DNA from: Pohlia nutans
Taxonomy: Eukaryota; Streptophyta; Bryopsida; Bryales; Mniaceae
Direction: 5' to 3'
Length of the DNA stretch: 64,000 nt
NCBI GenBank assembly: GCA_022496805.1
Contig: CM040104.1
Coordinates: 3,013,650 to 3,077,649 of the forward strand
This document shows positions 55,762 to 64,000 of the stretch, piece by piece (within the stretch, counting starts at the first letter, position 1; each line of letters opens with the position of its first letter). Both the position numbers and the translations under genes were made by a program. The notes under the pieces are model-generated. The model saw only the letters and a list, made by a program, of their open reading frames with translations. It was not told the origin of the DNA and searched no databases.

Positions 55762-56812
55762 TCTTCACAATCAATTCCAGAGCTTGCTCGATCACTCTCT
55801 TCCAGGCATTTCGCCCGCGCCCTACACCCTCATGATTCCCTTCTATCTATTCCTGCGATCCACTACTAGAAACCTCGTCGCATTTTGTCCCTTTGCGGCG
55901 ACCTTCCACTGCTTAATGTGGTGAAAAACGACACCATGTTCTACGTTATCTCCATCTTGCACCGCATGGAGCTTGCTTCTGATGAGTGGCCCTGCATGTA
56001 AGCACACGAGTGTACATTTTTGTCCGTCATTTCCAATTCTTTGGTCATTTGATTACAAACATAGTCATTCTTTCACTAGCTCACAAACAAAAACCCCCGT
56101 GGACCATTAACTTGATTCACTACTCATCTTGTCGCTTGACACTTAACTCTTTCCCTCTGCCATAGCCAAGTCAGTAAACTCTTCGCCTCTTATATCCACA
56201 CTACTCTGTAAATTTGCACCTTATAAACGATTTTCGAAAACGTCAACACACAAACTTCGATCATCTTATATGATCCCAAAGTCTACTACTCTAATTGTGT
56301 AAGATGTTGCAACGTCGGCTCTTGAATGTCGATCAACACTGACACTGTAAGTGGGATATGGAGTACGTACGGACATTATGGCATGAACAATATTATGATT
56401 ATTTCTGGAGTAGACCTATGAGTTGCTAACAATGTTGAGAAGGTAAATATTTATATACTGCAACTGACGTTGATGGAGGTGATGTAAGTGCAGCATCAGT
56501 GAAAAGGGCGTGACGAGAGTGAGGAAGTGAGTTACATCAAGTGAACTTTTGGGAGGGTGGAGTGAGCTGTGAATTCCTTCCACACAATGTGAGTAGTAAA
56601 GAGTGAAGGGGTTTGGGTGAGACGTCTGTAGCCACAGCATTTCCATTGGGAGGGGGGAGCTACCAGATGATTGCAGAAGCGCAACGAGACACACAGAAGC
56701 AGACAATGACCAGTGGCCCCGGGCCGGGAGCCTTCAATGAAAATAAAGAAAAAAGAAAAAATTATAAGAAGAGAAGCCCAGAAATTCATAACATTCAGTA
56801 GCATGCACTATC
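55762..56812. other. upstream region of the ATL gene, CACTA-like end at 55861
   Basis: The minus-strand leader region of the ATL gene; no TATA box is evident in the first 100 bp. At 55861 CACTACTAGAAACC followed by GCGGCGACC and a GTCGTTTTTCACC-type hairpin partner looks like a CACTA terminus with subterminal motifs, but no matching other end was found. The frames at 56416-56804 (minus) have no domain. Confidence 0.5.
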
Positions 56813-57080
56813 CTGGGATGCACTGTACTAAATATGTACGAGTATACGTGAGTACACAGGAGGGATATTAATTTGAACATTGCCGTATTACTTATACATA
56901 CAATAAACATATTTAGAGCTGAAAATATTGACGTATACATACATTAAACATATATTTAGGATGAATTAGATTTGTATACAAAATTTTAGATATATAACCC
57001 CTCGTATACAAGGGGGTTTTCAGAGAGAGGTCATGAACGCACGTGATTCTCAAACATAATGTAGAGTGCACCCTTTGGGG
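56813..57080 (-). repeat. uninterrupted copy of the CACTA target repeat (empty site)
   Basis: On the minus strand it aligns with 8410-8524 joined to 15167-15350: GAGAATCACGTG, a CCCCTTGTATACGAGGGG palindrome, TTA (56995-56997 on plus as TAA) and GTATACAAATCTAAT. Only one TTA is present, so this is the pre-insertion form of the CACTA target. Confidence 0.85.
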
Positions 57081-57904
57081 CACTATCTTTGCCTTGACTT
57101 TACAATAGATGGTGTGGAATATTCCACATCTAGCGGTACTTCATCAGTAGCTAAGTGGACAGGTGGAGGCTCAAGGTGATGAGCAGAGTGCATAAAAGAA
57201 AGGCAGTGGGCATGATGGCTACTAAATGTTATGTTACATAGCATAATAGAGCAGTGTAATAGAGTTATTCGTGAAGTTGAGCAAAATATTTCCTCAAGAG
57301 GAAAGACATGGCAAAACTGGTTTTTTAGCTTGAAAGGCGGCGAAATTGAGTTTTGGCCCCTTTCTTTTCGACAACACATTGCGTTGTCAGAGAGATTCAA
57401 ACCTTGAACCTTTCCAATGCAAGAGAATCTCCCCCAAACCTAGTTTGAGTTTCCATGGAGGAATCTCCACATACCCCCACACCAACCTCGTGCTCCCCCA
57501 AGGGAAGGATCTTGGTGGCTTGTGACCTTGTATAAGTGGGTGTCAGAAAAATCTAAATCTAGATTTAGAACTTGTTTCAGACATGCTAGCTATTGGATGT
57601 TCACTTTACGGATAACTCTAATGGAGCACCCTTTTGAACACTGGATCAAAAGAGAATCTTCACTTAAATTCACTTTTTAAGTAGTGAAGGAATGCCATTT
57701 GTATTCCATGAATTTTGGGTCTACTACGTCATTCTCATGTATACTTAGTTTCTAATTGTAACTGACTGTGGTCCCATTACAAAAGGGTGTTGTTTAAAGA
57801 TATTCACATAATTATGCGTTTGTTGAGAAGGAATTAATTATTTGGCATGAGATGTTGACTTTGACAGCCGGGTACGGTATTAGTCAAAGAGCAGTTTTGC
57901 TTCC
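57081..57904. other. intergenic DNA, no gene seen
   Basis: A 105-codon minus frame at 57083-57400 has no recognisable domain. Nothing else supported. Confidence 0.4.
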
Positions 57905-58020
57905 TAGTCTTGAAATAGGCCAGTAAGGGCCACTTTATATTAAGATATGACCCCATTGTTGACCCCAACCTAAATTGATAAGTATTTGGGTCAATGATTA
58001 TACGGATGGTAGAGATGCCT
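57905..58020 (+). repeat. dispersed repeat, pair of 2100-2225
   Basis: Shares ACGGATGGTAGAGATGC and the preceding AATTGATAAGTATTTGGG segment with 2100-2225. Confidence 0.6.
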
Positions 58021-59090
58021 TTGATTCAACGGTGAAGGTGCATTTGAGGTGTTTGGACCCAAGTTCTCGAGGTGAAAGCAAATGATCCATTTTCCTCAGC
58101 CATTTTCTATAAGTTCTTAAATCTATATAACCATGAAGTTTACTTAAATGAATAAAAGAAAGAATAGTTGAGGCTCTCGAAGAATTGTTAGGGTTGTTTT
58201 GCATGATGTGTCAAAAAGGTGTTTATAAATTCACTGCAATTGTAAGCAATGTTAGTTAAATTTTCTAAATTTAGCTTTTTCTACTACCAAAATATTGCTC
58301 AACTTCATAAACAAACAAAATAAAAACAAATAAATGATTATAGCCCAATTTCACATCTCTAAATTTGTTGAATAGCAATGGGCATCCCATACAATGATGA
58401 CTATGAGCCAAAAAATTATAAAGTTTGAAAATCAGACATTTGTTCAAATTCTCTTGTAGATATTCTTTTGTAGATATTTCTAAAACAGTTTCTCACCATT
58501 CTAGCAAGCCCAACAACTTACCCCAAGTCTATGTTGCCATTACATTAAGTTCTTTAGCCCTTGCAAAGACTCACCTTTTTGCTCTCACTGCATGAAAGGT
58601 AAAAAAATTCAAAACATGTGATTCTTGAGGCGGGGCTACAGTGACTTCCAACTCTCCTCCATCATTCTTTAACTAAAGAATTACGTGGCATGGCCAATAT
58701 TCTAGAATCGTTGTAGCGGATACTTGTGCAACGATTCTTATTCCTAGGTACAACTAACAAGGGCTAATGAACCTTATGTATAAGTGAACAAATAAAAAAT
58801 CATTTAACAAACACTGGTTGTGACTAACCTAGTTTTCTAATTATGCATAAGTTTTTCATTTTGTCTATCTATTTTTTAATTTTAATTATTATTATTATTA
58901 TTATTATTATATTTTGATTTTTACACAATGTAAGGTAACAATACAACATGTGGTACTTGTTACTAACTGCATAACATAATAGAGGAGTTCATGAAGTTCC
59001 CCTTTTCCATAATTGGCAAGTTACCTACATCCAAGGTCACTGTCTTCATGAGCATGACTGTGAACATGGGCAATGTCAACTTCTAGCAAG
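58021..59090. other. intergenic DNA with an (ATT)n microsatellite
   Basis: No gene supported. An (ATT)9 run lies at 58882-58909. Confidence 0.5.
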
Positions 59091-59644
59091 TCAACCCTTA
59101 AGCGTCCACACTACATTCACCTGGTCAAACATCATCAATTTCTAACATTTTAAAATGTATTATATTTTGTGGTATTTTTCTCATGTAATTTGTGGTTAAA
59201 AAAATTTACACTTATTTTTTCATATTTATTTAAATAAATATGAATTTTATAAGATTTTTCAAAGTTTTTCTCTTGTAATAGTTATAGTGATTACAAAAAT
59301 GCCTAAAATAATATGAATTTTTTAGAAAAAATGTAAATAATAGTGGTGAACAATAAGGTGTAGGTGGCATGCTTCTCAAGCTTACATGAAAAGGAATTCA
59401 ATTGACAAACTATTTTTGTAGTGTATATTGGAATTTTAGGGTTTTGAGCTTTAAAGTGCTGTAAAAAATGCAATTTGAACAATTTTGAAGAACCATAAAA
59501 TGGGCTAGAAAGTAGAAGGTAGCTCCTACACTTTCTTAGTTGGGACCATTTTCATTTGAAATTAGAAACTAGGTGAAAACCAACGTTTGACTGAAAATCA
59601 ATCAAACATGGCCCCGCGGGGCTCCTTGCACGTTTAAGGGTTAA
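59091..59644. mobile_element. TTAA MITE, unassigned subfamily
   Basis: Left site TCAA (59091-59094), right TTAA (59641-59644); ends CCCTTAAGCGTCCACAC and, reversed, CCCTTAAACGTGCAAGG. Both terminal repeats contain an internal TTAA. The interior does not closely match the other subfamilies. No coding content. Confidence 0.8.
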
Positions 59645-60810
59645 TTACCATGGGGACCTACAAAAATGGGAGGAATTGAAGTTCCAGGTATGGCTCTTGA
59701 AAGAATAATAACCAACTGTCAGTGGTACAACCTGTTGTAGAAGGTGAAAACTAAATCTCATTAAAAGATGCTCATTTGATCTAGTTCAAAAAGGGACTCC
59801 CTGAACTGCTCTATTATGTTATGTGTGCAATACATTACTACCATGTACCTTTACGTAGTTATTTCTTACTGGTATCATGTTTCATGACCACAACTACGTT
59901 CCTATCTCCTCTACTGTATACAGTACCATATATGTCAGTGTCTTTTGCATTATTTATTCCCTAGCATGTGGTGCTTTTCGTCATAAATTAATTAAAAGAA
60001 AAAGACAATGACGGGAAAAATAAAAAACAAAAATAAAAAATAAAAAATAAAAATGTCAATATCATTGAAGCATGTTGAAGGGGTACCCAAGGGGTTAGCG
60101 GATGGAAACTCTCCAGCGATGGGTTGTCAAAAGCAACTCGTGTGCCTCAAATATAGAGAGAGTAGATTTTTTCTTTCTTTTACATCCCAAGACTGGGCAT
60201 ATTCTTACGAATACTGTGTCAATATAGATCTGTGTACATAGTTCTATATAGGTACCGCATATTAAGTCTAGTAGTAGCGAAACTGTTTACATTCCTTAAC
60301 TCTGGACAGCATGGACGGGAGGGTGGGCGGGTACAATTAGTATAATCGATCATGGGAGTAAAGAACTGCTTGCAAGTTGCGTGGAGATCGAACGTGGTTC
60401 CCTGAAACCTGGATTTCCGATGAATCAAGGATCGATACTGTCATATTGACAATACTGCCGAATGGTACCATGTGTCCCCAGGGTGCCGGAATCAGCAGCA
60501 CATTTGCAGTATAAACTTGCTCAGTCGATGATTAGTACCAGGCATTCGAAACCAGGCAGGCATTCGGTAGGGTGGGTAAACAATCATGCAAGCATAGGAG
60601 GAGTGCGTTAAGTAGGATCAGGGTGATCGATCAAGCATAACTTTATAATACCTATCGAGAAAAATACGTAGGTCTAAATTTCCTCACCAATCGAATGATC
60701 AGATGGGAGCTTGTGTACAGAGGTTTAAGGCTAGCAAGTGCTGAAATATATAGAGCTCACTTACTGCGGGTTTGCTTTCATATAATTCGATCACTTACAA
60801 AAAAGTATAA
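59645..60810. other. intergenic DNA, no gene seen
   Basis: Short frames at 60053-60241 and 60219-60428 lack domains. An A-rich (AAAAT)n stretch lies near 60025-60055. Confidence 0.4.
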
Positions 60811-61095
60811 TCATCTACAGATCACACATAAATGTAGCAAAAACTTGGGTTCGCTTGGAACGACCAAATATATGATCTCTGGTAAATCCCAGTGATAGTA
60901 GGCTCGAGGCTTAATCATGACATCATAGTGCACACTAGTAAAAGAGAAAAAAGGAATTACTAAACAAAGATAAAGAGTAAGTAGCATGGCTAGAACCGTA
61001 AGATTGTAGCCGGTAAAGCTGGCCAAACTCATTTCTGTCCATTCCAAAGCAAAAGTTGAGGGAGCTGCCTCACCTGCATCCATGGCCAAAAACAA
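60811..61095 (-). other. possible small membrane protein frame
   Basis: A minus-strand frame of up to 94 codons (internal ATG at 61083) reads MDAGEAAPSTFALEWTEM, then a hydrophobic segment LTVLAMLLTLYLCLVIPFF of membrane-spanning length. I do not recognise it, and the sequence around its start is duplicated at 61916-62035, where the frame is not kept. It may be an exon fragment or chance. Confidence 0.2.
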
Positions 61096-61175
61096 ACAAT
61101 TAGTCAGTTTTCAGTCGTATGCAAGGTGTCTTAAGCAGGTCTCCAGTTGTTATCCATGTCACAGCAAATGCAAAG
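61056..61175. repeat. 120-bp segment duplicated at 61916-62035
   Basis: Direct repeat sharing GGGAGCTGCCTCACCTGCAT, then TCGTATGCAAGGTGTCTT and CTCCAGTTGTTATCC. The copies are about 740 bp apart. Confidence 0.85.
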
Positions 61176-61915
61176 GAATGTCAGAATAGTCTTTTAATAA
61201 CATGTAACACCACCTCTAATCCTCTCTCAAAATGAATGCACTCATCACACAGTTTCATGGGACCTTGTTCGCCATTGGTGCGAAGTTGCCGTGCCAATTG
61301 TTCTGCGGAAGCAGCTCTCGATCACGTGCAAACTTGAAGTCAAATAGGCTCCTCACAAAAGCACAGGTAACACAGGAATGAGAAGCACTTCTAGCTCTGA
61401 CTATTCAGGACGTTACTGTTCACTTACAAATTCCTCACCACTTTATTTTATGGACTGTTCATACCTTAGTCATGTCCATGACTTGTACTTTTCACATATG
61501 CTATGGACGGGAGGAAGGGAGGGAATATTCATGACTTTTGAGCCTTTTTTCACAAATTCCATTTGGTGTCAGTCATACTTGACTTTATCATGCATCCCAA
61601 GGGTCATAAAATATTCTAATGGTACCTTTAAACCAGCTACTCATGAGAAAATCATTCACACCATGTAAATGAATAAGAATAATAACACTGTTACTATGTA
61701 CAGGTATCACTTGCAACCCTTTAAAAAGCGTACGATTGTGTCAAGCTATGAGCTTTACCCTGGTAATGAATCATGGAAACATACACACTATGCATATTAA
61801 TCGTTTCAACTACTCATTGATTACAAGTCATGAGCAAAAACCGTCATGCTAGGTTTTCTTGCTACTAGTAAAACTTTATGAAGGAAGAACCATTTTGAAT
61901 AGTTCAACGCCTATA
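61176..61915. other. intergenic DNA between the two repeat copies
   Basis: The 96-codon frame at 61378-61668 has no recognisable domain. Nothing else supported. Confidence 0.4.
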
Positions 61916-62035
61916 TTGAGGGAGCTGCCTCACCTGCATCCATGGCCACAAAACGAACAATTAGTTAGTTTTAGGTCGTATGCAAGGTGTCTTCAGCATC
62001 ACTCCAGTTGTTATCCTTGTCACAATGCAAGCATG
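61916..62035. repeat. second copy of the 61056 segment
   Basis: See 61056-61175; about 85-90 percent matching by eye. Confidence 0.85.
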
Positions 62036-62197
62036 AAAATTCACAGCGTTCTTCATGTAACTGCAACATCATTTGCTCTCAAATTATCGCTCAACCCCCT
62101 GCTTATGAACCTGATAAGCCATTAGTTAATCAGCGGGCGCCTGCACACTGTGACTGTAACTTTGCTCCGCTGGTACTGCGACTCCCCCAGGCACACC

Positions 62198-62422
62198 ACG
62201 TGATCACCACTGGTAAGCACTGTAGCCGCTACAGGAACTCAAGAATGCGTATTGATAACTTGTAGTTGACACACGCAAAAGAACCGATCCACGAAGAAGC
62301 ATGTGCTTTTAAGCACTACGTGATCACCACTTCGCTGCAGAAACTCAAGAATGCGTATTGATAACTCGTAGTTGACACACGCAAAGGAATCGATCCACGA
62401 AGAGGCATCTGCTTTTAAGCAT
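62198..62422. repeat. tandem duplication of about 105-120 bp
   Basis: ACGTGATCACCACT starts both copies (62198 and 62318), and both contain ACTCAAGAATGCGTATTGAT and GATCCACGAAGA. The second copy lacks about 15 bp near its start. Confidence 0.9.
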
Positions 62423-63133
62423 TGGTGTCATGTGCAGGTTGGACTTGTGTCCGGATCCATGGGTCGTTGTGGTCCTTGTGTTGTGCACAGCTACCTATGA
62501 CTCATTGCTAAGCGGACCGAGTGGAGCCGCCTCTAATTGTCCCTTGGCCTTGACAGCTTCCAGTGCCTGGTCCTTGATCCATGGTCAACCCTTCCATGTG
62601 ATGATTTATCCGGATCATTTTGCAGATGTACAAATTATACTGTGTAGTAAAGTATCTTATAATCGCTATCGGTCCTCTGCTGAGTCCATCTGTTTTTCGT
62701 ACCTTGCGATATTTACCATTTATTTCAAAATGGTAATTTAAGTGGGATTTAGATACTAGAGGATTAATTCCTGTAGTCCTTTTTCCTTTGAAAAAACACC
62801 CACAGTGTGTTGGCTTATTTTCGTATAACATATTGTATAATGTTAATATGTACGATAAAAAGAGAGAGAGAGAGAGAACCCTCCACCATCCCCTGGTGTG
62901 CATTTCTCTGTTTTGAAAGTGAGACCTGGTATGTCACACTCTCTAATCAGAGTTGCATACCAGGCTCTTCTTTCAGGCAAGTATCCGGATACCATATCCT
63001 TGGACTGCCGTTACTCTTGTAATGATGCCTGTGTTGTTTTGACTTGATCGAGGGTAGGATAGGATTATCCATGAATCACACTGAAAGTGATGAAACGTCA
63101 TCAACTTCTAAGTGGATATGTTGTAGATGTATA
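62423..63133. other. intergenic DNA, no gene seen
   Basis: Frames at 62430-62741 (plus) and 62508-62903 (minus) overlap and lack domains. A (GA)n run lies at about 62860-62877. This stretch is downstream of the reverse transcriptase gene. Confidence 0.4.
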
Positions 63134-64000
63134 CTACATGTCGAGCAGGTGAATAGCCTGTTCAGTGTCGACGAGTGAGGCCGGGAATTGGCCGTTGGTA
63201 AGCCATGAAATAATTTTCTGTCTTAACCTTTTCTCATGAAATCCATTTGCGACCATAGTATGGATTAGAATATTTATCTCTTGCACCGCTGCTAGTGTGG
63301 TGTTTGAGATGTATAATATCGGTAACACCTGTGATATGATGATGTTATACGATTGTTTGACTGGCCGGTTGGACTGGAATTTGATGAATTGCGTGTACTC
63401 AAAGGGGAGTTCACGTCTCTTATCATACTTTTTCATGTCGAAGTACCCTGGATGTTCCTTGTCAAGATGAATCTGAAGATTCATGAAATTGGCTGCAACA
63501 CCCAATGCTGGGTTGTCTTGATCATAAGCCGTGATCTCCGGCTTAATCTCTAGAATGTGCAGTGGGTAAATCCAGTAAGGGTTACTCGATATCCTTGGTT
63601 GTGAAGGGCAAAGAAAATCCCGAGGGTTTTGTACATTGAACCAGCATAAGTCATCAATGTATCGAAAAGCATATTGAAACTTGGGCAGTAGATCTGTCCA
63701 GCCAAGCGAAGCAAGTCTCTGTATAAATTGGACTTCATATGTTAAAAGGTATATGTTGCACCAGATTGGTGAGCAAGAGAATCCCATAGGGATGCCTTTA
63801 ATTTGCCTCCATACTCTGTCTCCCAAAGTAATGAAGCAATGTGATATGAGCCATGCCTGTAATGCAACTAGACGTTCCTGTGGCATGGGGATCCAGTGAC
63901 CACTTTTAGGTTGGTTGGTATACCATTGGGCAGAAATTGGTGAGCCATCTGCAGCTATTTTGATCCATAAAGTGGTATGAGCTTTAGGATGCAATTTAGC
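63134..64000 (-). CDS. reverse transcriptase (Penelope-like / rvt-related), partial
   Basis: An uninterrupted minus-strand frame of at least 288 codons stops at TAG 63134-63136 and is open to the right edge, so the N-terminus lies outside the window. Counting from the residue encoded at 63994, the RT palm shows GIPMG (67-71) with CSP (74-76) and N80, then FRYIDDLCWFN with catalytic YIDD at 112-115, then a later NFMNLQIHLD step (about 169-178) and a basic KKYDKRRELPF stretch. This IPMG...CSP plus YIDD combination is typical of Penelope-like element RTs and of the related domesticated rvt genes, rather than of LTR elements or LINEs. Motif A with the first catalytic aspartate is not in view. No GIY-YIG endonuclease appears after the RT before the stop, as in endonuclease-lacking Penelope types and rvt. 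The intact frame suggests recent activity or selection. Confidence 0.85.
   Translation of the reverse strand, partial: AKLHPKAHTTLWIKIAADGSPISAQWYTNQPKSGHWIPMPQERLVALQAWLISHCFITLGDRVWRQIKGIPMGFSCSPIWCNIYLLTYEVQFIQRLASLGWTDLLPKFQYAFRYIDDLCWFNVQNPRDFLCPSQPRISSNPYWIYPLHILEIKPEITAYDQDNPALGVAANFMNLQIHLDKEHPGYFDMKKYDKRRELPFEYTQFIKFQSNRPVKQSYNIIISQVLPILYISNTTLAAVQEINILIHTMVANGFHEKRLRQKIISWLTNGQFPASLVDTEQAIHLLDM

Noticed and set aside
54380..55869. Several long frames of 86-362 codons overlapping the ATL gene on both strands
   Set aside because: They are by-products of the GC-rich ATL coding sequence; their translations are Ala/Arg/His-rich and lack domains, while the ATL frame has a full RING-H2 finger.
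9620..59644. A transposase gene for the TTAA MITEs
   Set aside because: None of the elements contains a frame with transposase features; all are non-coding.
1..64000. CRISPR arrays, bacterial operons, rRNA genes, organellar genes
   Set aside because: No such signals; gene structure, MITEs and pol III tRNA signals indicate plant nuclear DNA.

Overview
This 64 kb window looks like nuclear DNA of a land plant with low gene density. The plant signals are an ATL-type RING-H2 ubiquitin ligase gene, Stowaway and Tourist-like MITEs, CACTA (En/Spm) transposons with a DUF4218 transposase remnant, and telo-box/telomere-heptamer motifs. The exact lineage cannot be read from the sequence. A Penelope/rvt-like reverse transcriptase and an ATL gene that differs in detail from flowering-plant ATLs hint at a non-flowering plant, but this is only a weak inference.

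Only a few loci look like real genes: a 461-codon intronless GC-rich RING-H2 gene (54376-55761, minus), a partial reverse transcriptase running off the right edge (63134-64000, minus) and a tRNA-Lys(CUU) gene (49852-49924, plus), with a slightly decayed inverted twin (44463-44535, minus). All other coding-like stretches are short transposon remnants: a two-piece gene inside a CACTA element, a DUF4218 (Tnp2) pseudogene, and four unidentified fragments.

Layout. 1-8.4 kb: AT-rich intergenic DNA with one degraded coding fragment. 8.5-15.2 kb: a complete 6.6 kb CACTA element with TTA target-site duplication, subterminal GACTGNNAGTC repeats and its own nested MITEs; the unfilled form of its target repeat survives at 56.8-57.1 kb. 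15.2-19 kb: CACTA transposase remnant and a second, 1.77 kb non-autonomous CACTA element. 19-36 kb: gene-poor DNA with a 230-bp MITE family, a 374-bp CACTA-like element and a Tourist-like MITE. 36-53 kb: densely packed nested MITEs and an inverted duplication carrying the tRNA-Lys pair. 54-56 kb: the ATL gene, whose stop codon abuts a Tourist-like MITE. 57-63 kb: repeat fragments and local duplications. 63.1-64 kb: reverse transcriptase.

The most striking content is a swarm of about twenty short elements (about 230-1035 bp) that all sit between TTAA sites and whose inverted ends read CCCCTAAACG, so each end carries the plant telomere heptamer CCCTAAA. Several filled/empty-site comparisons inside this window show that TTAA is the duplicated target. 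They fall into about six sequence subfamilies, nest in each other, and in one case target the TTAA inside another member's own terminal repeat. No transposase for them is present here. TTAA duplication is a known property of the piggyBac, Kolobok and Sola3 superfamilies, none of which is a familiar source of plant MITEs.
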